Shown here one piece after another: positions 1 through 6,352 of a DNA stretch of 33,538 nt. The number at the start of each line of letters is the position of its first letter. Position 1 is the stretch's first letter. The notes beneath the pieces were generated by a model. The model was not told where the DNA came from. It was given only the letters and a program-made list of their open reading frames with translations, and ran no database searches. The translations under genes and the position numbers were made by a program. Where the stretch lies: the NCBI GenBank assembly GCA_900554545.1, contig USHW01000022.1, positions 1 through 33,538 on the forward strand, in the 5' to 3' direction. This DNA comes from an uncultured Prevotella sp. Lineage in GTDB: Bacteria; Bacteroidota; Bacteroidia; Bacteroidales; Bacteroidaceae.

Positions 1-60
1 CTTTAACTTCTTAGCGAGCGCAGCGAGCGATAACTTCTTTAACTTCTATAACTTCTTTTG
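1..60. repeat. Intergenic GCGAGCG repeat, copy 1
   Basis: This TTTAACTTC-rich stretch contains the core AGCGAGCGCAGCGAGCG. Related copies occur at 621-680 and 5770-5826. Each copy places a doubled GCGAGCG between several TTAACTYC units. This copy ends just before the -33 region of the Fur-family gene. Its function is unknown. Confidence 0.7.
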
Positions 61-68
61 CGGAAAGG

Positions 69-100
69 CTTGTCCTTTCTGCAAATATTTCTTATTTTTG
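69..100 (+). promoter_or_regulatory. Candidate Bacteroidetes-type promoter of the Fur-family gene
   Basis: A CTTG at 69-72 (-33-like) lies 20 bp before TATTTTTG at 93-100, which fits the -7 consensus TAnnTTTG and is followed by C. Transcription would begin close to 107, at or next to the ATG at 108, so the message may be nearly leaderless. Confidence 0.5.
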
Positions 101-107
101 CACCACT

Positions 108-560
108 ATGATTGACGAAGATTTCTACATCCACAAGCTGGAGCACCGCGGCATAAAGCCCACCGCCACGAGGCTGCTGATACTGCGGGCGATGTGCCGC
201 GGCGACGAGACGGTGTCGCTGCCGCAGCTCGAAAGGCTGCTGCCCACGGTCGACAAGAGCACCATTTCGCGCACGCTCTCGGTGTTCCTGCTGGGCAAAC
301 TCATCCACGCCGTTGACGACGGGAGCGGCTCGCTGAAGTACAACGTGTGCGCAGACGACTGTGATTGCAGCGTTGACGACGAGCACACACACTTCTATTG
401 CGAGCATTGCCACCGCACTTTCTGCCTCAAGCGCATACATGTGCCGGTGGTGACGCTGCCCGACGGCTTCCGCATCAACAGCATAAACTATGTCATCAAG
501 GGGCTTTGTCCCGAGTGTGCGGAGAAAGAAGAGGAGAGAAAGAGAAGGAACTTTTATTAG
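108..560 (+). CDS. Fur-family transcriptional regulator
   Basis: The 150-residue product has the usual length and layout of the Fur family: an N-terminal winged helix (about residues 10-80, with a TVDKSTISRTL recognition-helix segment) and a C-terminal metal-binding and dimerisation part. Visible ligands are the HTHFYC segment (His93, His95), a structural zinc site from Cys98/Cys101 and Cys134/Cys137, and His111. The family represses genes in response to iron, zinc or peroxide. The sequence does not decide between Fur, Zur and PerR. A CDCSVDDEHTH segment just before the metal site is Cys/Asp-rich. The gene stands alone between a repeat and a bidirectional terminator. A superoxide reductase gene lies 5 kb away, but nothing here links the two. 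The ATG at 108 follows a -7 element directly. Confidence 0.9.
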   Translation: MIDEDFYIHKLEHRGIKPTATRLLILRAMCRGDETVSLPQLERLLPTVDKSTISRTLSVFLLGKLIHAVDDGSGSLKYNVCADDCDCSVDDEHTHFYCEHCHRTFCLKRIHVPVVTLPDGFRINSINYVIKGLCPECAEKEEERKRRNFY

Positions 561-620
561 AAGTTAAAGCCATTACTTTTGCCAGTTGACAAGGAACGAG
601 TGACAAGATACAAGACATTT

Positions 621-680
621 GTCTTTAACTCCCAGCGAACGCAGCGAGCGTTAACTCCTTTAACTCCCTTAACTTCTGAA
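621..680. repeat. Intergenic GCGAGCG repeat, copy 2
   Basis: This is a second copy of the TTAACTYC / GCGAACGCAGCGAGCG element at 1-60, lying 3' of the Fur-family gene and 20 bp before a bidirectional terminator. One base differs in the first GCGAGCG unit (GCGAACG). Confidence 0.7.
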
Positions 681-701
681 CAAGACTCCCTTAACTACTA
701 A

Positions 702-727
702 AAAAAGCTCGCCTAAGCGAGCTTTTT
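702..727. terminator. Bidirectional intrinsic terminator
   Basis: A perfect 6-bp stem, GCTCGC (707-712) with GCGAGC (717-722), encloses the loop CTAA. It is flanked by an A-run at 701-706 and a T-run at 723-727, so a U-tract follows the hairpin on either strand. It sits directly after the stop codon of the minus-strand DUF3332 gene and can also end read-through from the Fur-family gene. Confidence 0.85.
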
Positions 728-728
728 C

Positions 729-1283
729 TCATTTATTAAATGCGAAATACATTCCGCCGTTCACGGCCATGCGGGCGTTGTACATGCCCTGTTCGTTGAG
801 GCTGACGTCCATCGAGCCGCCGTCTTTCAGGTAGATTTCGGCAGCGTTCTTGCCCTTCATTTTCAGCAGTTTGGTTGTCTTTCCGTCCTGCACCATCGAC
901 CATGAGTCGTCCTCGGCGTTGTGTTTGAAGTTTACAATCTTGCCGTCCGGTGCCTTTACCTCATAGCCGTCCTCGAGCGTAGTCACGGCATACAGCTTGC
1001 CGTCGCTTCCCATTATGTTCTCCGTCTTGCCAACGTTCTCGGCCAAGGGGTTGGAGCCTGACCAGAACTCTATGCTGTTGATTACGAATAGGTCGGCCAC
1101 TCCGCAAAGCACGTAAGCCGGCGATATAAGTATGAAAATCAGCCAGTTGAGGAACTTGTTGCCCGTGGCCTGCTGGTTCCAGTCGAGCACTTTGTTGAAC
1201 AGCCCGAACGAACCGATGCACGAACTCATTGCCATTGTTCCGGCCATGAGCAGTGTCAGTGATTTTAATGCCTTGTTATTCAT
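729..1283 (-). CDS. DUF3332 domain lipoprotein
   Basis: The 184-residue product matches the DUF3332 family. It has a lipoprotein signal ending at SSC22, followed at once by the family hallmark IGSFGLFNKVLDWNQ, a NKFLNWLIFI hydrophobic segment (about 43-66), and a NSIEFWSGSNPL motif. The C-terminal half is beta-rich, with DGKLYAV and DGYEVKAPDG segments. Members occur in Bacteroidetes and other Gram-negatives as cell-envelope proteins of unknown function. The gene is monocistronic: its own promoter lies just upstream and a terminator abuts its stop. The family call is firm, but no activity can be assigned. Confidence 0.85.
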   Translation of the reverse strand: MNNKALKSLTLLMAGTMAMSSCIGSFGLFNKVLDWNQQATGNKFLNWLIFILISPAYVLCGVADLFVINSIEFWSGSNPLAENVGKTENIMGSDGKLYAVTTLEDGYEVKAPDGKIVNFKHNAEDDSWSMVQDGKTTKLLKMKGKNAAEIYLKDGGSMDVSLNEQGMYNARMAVNGGMYFAFNK

Positions 1284-1314
1284 GTTGTGTTAGGATTTGT
1301 AATATTATCGGCTA

Positions 1315-1345
1315 CAAATCTAATCGTTTTCAATGAGAAAGCAAG
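1315..1345 (-). promoter_or_regulatory. Promoter of the DUF3332 gene
   Basis: On the minus strand, CTTG (1345-1342) lies 19 bp before TAGATTTG (1322-1315), which is followed by T and so fits TAnnTTTGY. The predicted start of transcription near 1308 leaves a leader of about 25 nt before the ATG at 1283. Confidence 0.6.
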
Positions 1346-1513
1346 TATTTGTTTCATAAAAAACTATAAAAAGCCCCGTTTGCGGCCTATTGTGCCATTG
1401 ATGGGGATATGGGAGGAATAGGACAGATAGGGCGAATGGGGCAAATATAATATTATTGGCAAAGGCATATTAAGCTCCCTCCCTTCGGGAGGGGTGGGGT
1501 GGGGGTTGCTTTT

Positions 1514-1617
1514 AATTGAGAATGGAGAAAGGAGAATGGATAATTATGATTACCTTTGCTAACAGGCAACCTCAAAGGTAATCATAATTATCCATTCTCC
1601 TTTCTCCATTCTCAATT
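1514..1617. repeat. 104-bp perfect palindrome, copy 1
   Basis: Two perfect 45-bp arms (1514-1558 and 1573-1617) surround the 14-nt loop CTAACAGGCAACCT. A second copy lies at 5479-5582. Its arms are the same except for one base pair changed on both sides (C1554/G1577 here, T/A there), and its loop is the exact reverse complement. The flanking sequence has the same orientation in both copies. Confidence 0.95.
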
Positions 1618-1620
1618 TAA

Positions 1621-1705
1621 AACACGGCAAATTGCCGTGCAAAAGGCCGTCTTTTACCTTGTGAAAGGCCGTGTTTTGCAGGCTAAAACACGGCCTTTCG
1701 CAAAC
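1621..1705. repeat. AAAGGCCGT hairpin cluster, copy A
   Basis: The cluster contains a perfect palindrome with arms CACGGCAA / TTGCCGTG (1623-1639) and a 15-bp hairpin with arms 1663-1677 and 1685-1699 around GCAGGCT. Related clusters lie at 5583-5668, 11696-11797, 23795-23886 and 30101-30189. All are intergenic. Confidence 0.8.
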
Positions 1706-1924
1706 CCGTTGGCTGTCAAGCACTTGCGCGTTCGCGCCGGCATGCCTTGCCACTGCGTGCCGGTGGTGGGCGAAAACGCCGGGCGACGGCTGGCCGCAAC
1801 GCCCTTGCATGACGGCCGGCGCGGGGCAGGCATGGTGGGGACGGCGGTTGGCGGCGTGCCGCCTTGTAAACGAATGTTTATTCATTTTTTAAGCGTTTGT
1901 AACATCTGTTTACGGAATATGTTG

Positions 1925-1932
1925 TAATTTTG
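1925..1932 (+). promoter_or_regulatory. Candidate -7 element of the Oar-like gene
   Basis: TAATTTTG followed by C matches TAnnTTTGY and lies 39 bases before the ATG at 1972. No good -33 match is seen at the usual distance; the nearest TTTG (1896-1899) is 25 bp away, so the call is weak. Confidence 0.4.
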
Positions 1933-1971
1933 CCGATGTTTTCAAGATATTAAATAAATTTTCTAAACGTT

Positions 1972-4900
1972 ATGGTAAAACAGATGCGATTTTTATTGGC
2001 CTCCGTCATGCTTCTGATGGCGGCGGCAGTCAACGCGCAGATTACCACTTCGTCAATGGCCGGACAAGTTACCGGCACCGGCGGAGAGGACATCATCGGC
2101 GCGACCATCAGGGTAACGCACGGGCCTTCGGGGACTACCTACAACGCTGTCACCAACACTGACGGCCGCTGGGCTATCCAAGGCATGCGCGTAGGCGGCC
2201 CGTACACGGTAAAGGTGTCGTACATCGGCTATGCCGAAAAGGACTACCAGGGCATCAACCTGCAGCTGGGAGAGACGTACAACCTCAACGCCACCATCTC
2301 CGAGGACGTCAACGAGCTTGGCGAAGTGGTGGTTGTGGGCAGCGCGTCGAAGTTCTCGGCCGAGAAGACCGGCGCCACGACGAACATCTCGAACGCGCAG
2401 ATACAGGCGTTGCCTACCGTTAACCGCAGCATCGAGGACATCGTGCGCATATCTCCGTATGCCAACGGCATGAGCCTCTCGGGCGGCGACGGACGCTCTA
2501 CCAACTTCACGCTTGACGGCGCGAACCTCAACAACAACTTCGGACTGAACGACGGTCTGCCCGGCGGCGGCAACCCTATCTCGATGGAAGCCATCGACGA
2601 GGTGCAGGTAGTAGTCGCACCGTATGACGTGCGCCAGACCAACTTCATCGGCGGAGGTATCAACGCCGTGACAAAGTCGGGTACCAACACGTTCAAGGGT
2701 ACGGCATACGTCTACCACCAGAACGAGAACATGCACGGCAACCGTGTGGCCAACCAGGACCTCGGCGAGCGCGGCACCGACCGCATGACCACCTACGGCT
2801 TCACGCTCGGAGGACCCATCCTGAAGAACAAGCTGTTCTTCTTCGCCAACGCGGAATACTCTAAAATTCCTACCGTGGTTAACCGCTGGCGCGCTTCAGA
2901 GGACGGAGTGGGCGACGCGACGAACTACATATCGCGCACCACAGTGGCCGACATGCAGCGCGTGCGCGACTTCTTGATTGACCGCTACGGCTACGACCCG
3001 GGTTCGTTCACCAACTTCCCGGCCGACGAGGACAACCTCAAGCTGCTCGCACGCATCGACTGGAACATCACGGACAACCACCATCTGGCCGTGCGCTACA
3101 ACTATACGAAGAACACGGCGTGGAACTCCACCAACGGCAACTCTTGCGACGTGGGCAAGAACGGACGCCTGTACAACATGAACCGACTGTCGGAATACTC
3201 GATGGCTTTCTCCAACTCGATGTACTCGCAGAACAACTCCGTCAGCACAATATCGGCCGACCTGAACAGCCGCTTCGGCAACAACATATCGAACCAGCTG
3301 CTCTTCACCTACACGGACATCGACGAAAAGCGCGGCTCCGACTCATCGCCGTTCCCCTTCGTCGACATAATGGGCGGCTACGAAACGGCCGCTGACGGCA
3401 CCGTTACGCAGAGCCTGACGCCGTACATGAGCTTCGGCTACGAGCTGTTCACGCACAACAACCGCGTGCAGAACAAAATATTCACGCTTAACGACAACTT
3501 CACCTACTACCTTGGCGACCACAAGCTGATGGCCGGCTTCAGGTTCGAGCACCAGATGGCCAACAACTCCTACATGCGTAACGGCACGGGATATTTCCGT
3601 TACCGCTCGCTCGACGACTTCCTCAACGGCGAGGCGCCCGAGTCGGTGGCATTGAGCTACGGCTACAACGGAGAGCAGAACCCCAACGGAGAGGTGGCCT
3701 TCAACCAGTACGGATGGTACATACAGGACGAATGGAACGTGCTTGAGAACCTCAAGCTGACCGGCGGCATACGCTTCGACCTGCTTACATTCGACAGCAG
3801 CGACCTCATGCGCAACAACGCCATCTACGAACTCGACTTCAACGGCCGCCGCATAGACACGGGCCGTTGGCCGGGCAGCAACGTGCAGTATTCGCCCCGA
3901 ATAGGCTTCACCTGGGACGTGTTCAACGACAAGAGGCTGAAGGTGCGCGGAGGAACCGGACTCTTCGCAGGCCGCCTGCCCTTGGTGTTCTTTACCAATA
4001 TGCCGACAAACTCGGGCATGGTACAGAACCTCGTGACCGCCGTTACGAACTATAACGAGGACGGTACGATAATCTCGTCGGACGCCTTGTTGCAGAAGTT
4101 CAAGGGCGGTCTTGTAACCGACGTGAACCAGATACGCGAACTGTTGGGCGCTCCGGCCACGATAACGCCCGAAGAAGGCGTGCGCCCCAGCAAGATAGCG
4201 GGTGTGGAGCATGACTTCAAGATGCCGCAGGTATGGAAGTCGTCAATCGCCGTTGACTACCAGCTGCCGGTATCGTTCCCCCTGACTCTTACCGGAGAGT
4301 TCACCTATATAAAGAAAATCAACGACGTGAGGGTAATCAACTACAACGTGAAAAGCCCGGACGGCACATGGCAGAGGTTCGCCGGTGCCGACGACCGCTG
4401 GATTTACCCGACTGACTTCAAGTATTATGACATCAACCAGGACGCCAGCGTGCTGGCCAACACGAGCAAGGGACACGGCTGGACTCTTAACTTCACGGCC
4501 ACCGCGGAGCCGATAAAGGACTTGCACCTTATGGCCGCATACACGCACACCGTGATGAAGGAAGTGTCAGGCATGCCGGGCAACGACCCTTACTCTACCT
4601 GGACTGGCAACATAACAGTGAACGGAGCCAACTTCAACACCGTGCAGAACTCGGAGTATGTAATCCCCGACCGTGTAATAGCATCGGCAAGCTACACGTA
4701 CCATAAGGACCACTTCACCCTGTTCTACACCGGCTACAGGCCCTCGGGCTACAGCTTCGCATACACCAACGACATGAACGGTGACGGAATAACCAACGAC
4801 CTGATGTACATACCGAAGGACGACAGCGAAATCCACTTCACCGACGAGGCTGACCGCCAGGCCTTCTGGGACTTCGTAAACCAGGACAGTTACCTCAAGA

Positions 4901-5262
4901 ACCACAAGGGCGAGTACGCCGAGGCTTACTCAGCATACGCTCCCTGGGTACACCGCTTTGACTTCCGCTGGGCGCACGACTTCACAGTGAAGGTGGGCAA
5001 GACGCTGCACACGCTGCAGCTCTCCGCCGACTTCATGAACATCGGCAACCTGTTCAATTCGAAGTGGGGCGTGGAGAAGAACATGAGCAGCTGCAACAAC
5101 GGACGCTTCCTGCGCTACGACGGACGCGACTCGAACAACGTGCCTTACTTCTCGTTGGTGAAGGACAGCGAGGGCAACGCATACACAAAGACGTGGGAGT
5201 TCAACCGCAACTACAGCCAGTGCTGGAGGCTCCAGATAGGAGTGAAGTATTACTTCAACTAA
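1972..5262 (+). CDS. Oar-like TonB-dependent outer-membrane receptor
   Basis: The 1096-residue product starts with a signal peptide (cleavage near AAVNAQ, residues 18-23). A carboxypeptidase-regulatory-like beta-sandwich follows (about 26-110, with GATIRV and SYIGYAE segments), then a plug domain (about 125-240, with TNISNAQIQALPTVNRSIED, FTLDGANLNNNFG and GGGINAVTKSGTN), then a large beta-barrel ending in an aromatic-rich strand (GVKYYFN). This is the layout of the Oar family, not of SusC: the SusC plug signature and a SusD partner are both missing. Oar of Myxococcus xanthus takes part in export of the protease PopC; the cargo here is unknown. The gene is monocistronic, with a strong terminator 30 bp after its stop. 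The ATG at 1972 is chosen; an ATG at codon 5 would also keep the signal peptide. Composite repeats flank it on both sides. Confidence 0.88.
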   Translation: MVKQMRFLLASVMLLMAAAVNAQITTSSMAGQVTGTGGEDIIGATIRVTHGPSGTTYNAVTNTDGRWAIQGMRVGGPYTVKVSYIGYAEKDYQGINLQLGETYNLNATISEDVNELGEVVVVGSASKFSAEKTGATTNISNAQIQALPTVNRSIEDIVRISPYANGMSLSGGDGRSTNFTLDGANLNNNFGLNDGLPGGGNPISMEAIDEVQVVVAPYDVRQTNFIGGGINAVTKSGTNTFKGTAYVYHQNENMHGNRVANQDLGERGTDRMTTYGFTLGGPILKNKLFFFANAEYSKIPTVVNRWRASEDGVGDATNYISRTTVADMQRVRDFLIDRYGYDPGSFTNFPADEDNLKLLARIDWNITDNHHLAVRYNYTKNTAWNSTNGNSCDVGKNGRLYNMNRLSEYSMAFSNSMYSQNNSVSTISADLNSRFGNNISNQLLFTYTDIDEKRGSDSSPFPFVDIMGGYETAADGTVTQSLTPYMSFGYELFTHNNRVQNKIFTLNDNFTYYLGDHKLMAGFRFEHQMANNSYMRNGTGYFRYRSLDDFLNGEAPESVALSYGYNGEQNPNGEVAFNQYGWYIQDEWNVLENLKLTGGIRFDLLTFDSSDLMRNNAIYELDFNGRRIDTGRWPGSNVQYSPRIGFTWDVFNDKRLKVRGGTGLFAGRLPLVFFTNMPTNSGMVQNLVTAVTNYNEDGTIISSDALLQKFKGGLVTDVNQIRELLGAPATITPEEGVRPSKIAGVEHDFKMPQVWKSSIAVDYQLPVSFPLTLTGEFTYIKKINDVRVINYNVKSPDGTWQRFAGADDRWIYPTDFKYYDINQDASVLANTSKGHGWTLNFTATAEPIKDLHLMAAYTHTVMKEVSGMPGNDPYSTWTGNITVNGANFNTVQNSEYVIPDRVIASASYTYHKDHFTLFYTGYRPSGYSFAYTNDMNGDGITNDLMYIPKDDSEIHFTDEADRQAFWDFVNQDSYLKNHKGEYAEAYSAYAPWVHRFDFRWAHDFTVKVGKTLHTLQLSADFMNIGNLFNSKWGVEKNMSSCNNGRFLRYDGRDSNNVPYFSLVKDSEGNAYTKTWEFNRNYSQCWRLQIGVKYYFN

Positions 5263-5291
5263 GCACACGGCACACGTCTTGGCAAAAGGCC

Positions 5292-5340
5292 GGCAGGGGA
5301 ACGCCGCCATGCTTGCATGGCATCGTTCCCCTGCCTTTTT
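5292..5340 (+). terminator. Strong intrinsic terminator of the Oar-like gene
   Basis: A perfect 12-bp stem pairs 5292-5303 (GGCAGGGGAACG) with 5324-5335 (CGTTCCCCTGCC) and is followed by five T (5336-5340). The loop itself contains a 7-bp hairpin, GCCATGC TT GCATGGC (5306-5321), so the structure is a stacked double hairpin. Confidence 0.9.
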
Positions 5341-5478
5341 CATGTTGCTGGCGGCATGGCGCAGGCTGTCAAGCCTGTGATGATGAATAGGACAGATAAG
5401 GCTGATAAGGCGAATATTTTATAATCAGCAAAAGCATATCAAGCTCCATTCGGGAGGGCAGGAGTGGGGGTTGCTTTT

Positions 5479-5582
5479 AATTGAGAATGGAGAAAGGAGA
5501 ATGGATAATTATGATTACTTTTGAGGTTGCCTGTTAGCAAAAGTAATCATAATTATCCATTCTCCTTTCTCCATTCTCAATT
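5479..5582. repeat. 104-bp perfect palindrome, copy 2 (loop inverted)
   Basis: Two perfect 45-bp arms (5479-5523 and 5538-5582) enclose the loop AGGTTGCCTGTTAG, the exact reverse complement of the copy-1 loop. The single arm difference from copy 1 is present on both sides (T5519/A5542), so pairing is kept. Confidence 0.95.
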
Positions 5583-5668
5583 TAAAAGGCGACGAATTGC
5601 CGTGCAAAAGGCCGTCAATTGCAATGCAAAAGGCCGTGTTTTAGCTTGTAAAACACGGCCTTTTACTA
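5583..5668. repeat. AAAGGCCGT hairpin cluster, copy B
   Basis: The cluster contains a perfect 16-bp hairpin with arms 5628-5643 and 5649-5664 around GCTTG. Against copy A, the outer base pair changes from G-C to A-T on both sides, so the fold is kept. Confidence 0.8.
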
Positions 5669-5769
5669 ACCTCTTGATTACCAGTGGATTGGCGTTTACG
5701 TTTTGGCTGCTTTACCAACCATGGATAAAGCCAACATCGGCAAATGTCCTCAACTTTCAAGAGTAATGT

Positions 5770-5826
5770 CTTTAACTTCTTAGCGAGCGCAGCGAGCGAT
5801 AACTTCTTTAACTCCTTTAACTTCTA
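5770..5826. repeat. Intergenic GCGAGCG repeat, copy 3
   Basis: TTTAACTTCTTAGCGAGCG and the following CAGCGAGCGATAACTTC are identical to the copy at 1-60. As with copy 2, it ends a few bases before a bidirectional terminator. Confidence 0.75.
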
Positions 5827-5833
5827 AAAAAGG

Positions 5834-5859
5834 AAAAGCCCTCGCGAGAGGGCTTTTTC
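5834..5859. terminator. Bidirectional terminator after the superoxide reductase gene
   Basis: The stem GCCCTC (5838-5843) with GAGGGC (5848-5853) and loop GCGA is extended by AAAA/TTTT pairs and flanked by an A-run and a T-run. It lies 8 bases beyond the minus-strand stop codon at 5867. Confidence 0.85.
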
Positions 5860-5866
5860 TTTTGTC

Positions 5867-6244
5867 TTACTTCGAGCGCCACTGCCCGTGCAGGTTGCAG
5901 TATTCGCGCGCGTAAACGTCGGTCGCGTCGGTCATGAACTCGGCCACGGGCTTGTCGCCGGGCTTGAGGTAGCGGCGCTGTGTCTTGTCGCCCTCAACCA
6001 GTTCAATCCATTCTATGTAGTGGTTGTCGAGCATCGGGTGCTCAACGCTGCCCACGGTGACGCGGTAGCCGCCGTCTATTTTCTCGATTACGGGCACGTG
6101 CTTCTCGGTAGCCGCATCCACGCTGTTCTCTTTCAGCAGCTTCATGGGCTGTCCGCAGCATACCAGTTCTCCAGCGCCTGCGTGCAATACTTCAACGATG
6201 TTGCCGCATACCGTGCAGCGGTAAACTTCTTTCCTGTTAGTCAT
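5867..6244 (-). CDS. dfx: Desulfoferrodoxin-type superoxide reductase
   Basis: The 125-residue product is a two-domain (class I, 2Fe) superoxide reductase, which reduces superoxide to hydrogen peroxide in the cytoplasm of anaerobes. The N-terminal desulforedoxin domain has four iron-binding cysteines, Cys10 and Cys13 (CTVC) and Cys29-Cys30 (CCG). The catalytic domain has the EKH motif (Glu47, Lys48, His49), His69, His75, Cys116 and His119 (CNLH), the expected Fe(His4Cys) ligands. The length is typical. No TAnnTTTG promoter is seen in the 108 bases between it and the processing-protease gene upstream on the same strand, so the two may be co-transcribed. An AAAGGAAC stretch precedes the ATG at 6244. 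Confidence 0.95.
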   Translation of the reverse strand: MTNRKEVYRCTVCGNIVEVLHAGAGELVCCGQPMKLLKENSVDAATEKHVPVIEKIDGGYRVTVGSVEHPMLDNHYIEWIELVEGDKTQRRYLKPGDKPVAEFMTDATDVYAREYCNLHGQWRSK

Positions 6245-6352
6245 AATCTTGTTCCTTTCTTTTAATTTATGGGGTTGTTGTAGTCGGGTTGTCTGGGAGA
6301 TGGTGGAGGACTGGGAGAGCTGGGAGGTTGGGAAGGGACGGACGGCGTGGCG

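Larger units (their letters stand above)
1412..1705. repeat. Composite direct repeat, upstream copy
   Basis: Five blocks occur here in the same order and orientation as at 5384-5668: a GAATAGGACAGATA start, a GCATATYAAGCTCC segment, a TTCGGGAGGG / GTGGGGGTTGCTTTTA segment, the 104-bp palindrome, and an ATTGCCGTGCAAAAGGCCGT hairpin cluster. The two copies flank the Oar-like receptor gene as imperfect direct repeats of roughly 285-290 bp. Confidence 0.8.
1284..1971. other. Intergenic region with composite repeat
   Basis: No credible gene is seen in these 688 bases. In order they hold the DUF3332 promoter, a 9-bp periodic stretch (1410-1450), a TTCGGGAGGG-type G-rich repeat (about 1459-1505), a 104-bp palindrome (1514-1617), an AAAGGCCGT hairpin cluster (1621-1705), a GC-rich unassigned stretch (1706-1870) and the candidate promoter of the Oar-like gene. 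The open frames that cross it on both strands are produced by the repeats. Confidence 0.7.
5384..5668. repeat. Composite direct repeat, downstream copy
   Basis: This copy has the same block order and orientation as 1412-1705, with a shorter TTCGGGAGGG segment. The best-conserved parts are GAATAGGACAGATA, GCATATCAAGCTCC, GTGGGGGTTGCTTTTAATTG and the palindrome. Confidence 0.8.
5263..5866. other. Intergenic region with composite repeat
   Basis: These 604 bases hold the Oar terminator, the downstream copy of the composite repeat (5384-5668) with its palindrome and hairpin cluster, about 100 bases of unassigned sequence (5669-5768), the third GCGAGCG repeat (5770-5826) and the terminator of the superoxide reductase gene. 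No credible gene is seen. Confidence 0.7.

Noticed and set aside
108..560. PerR or Zur as a specific name for the Fur-family gene
   Set aside because: The metal-site residues visible do not decide between members, and no target box was found next to a known regulated gene.
1556..1927. Open frames on both strands between the DUF3332 and Oar-like genes
   Set aside because: They are formed from the 104-bp palindrome and the hairpin cluster. There is no family resemblance and no start signal, and the same kind of frame arises again at the second repeat copy (5521-5766).
1412..5668. A composite transposon carrying the Oar-like gene
   Set aside because: No transposase, no insertion-sequence ends and no target duplication are seen. 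The flanking elements look like intergenic repeats, so only the direct-repeat bracket is reported.
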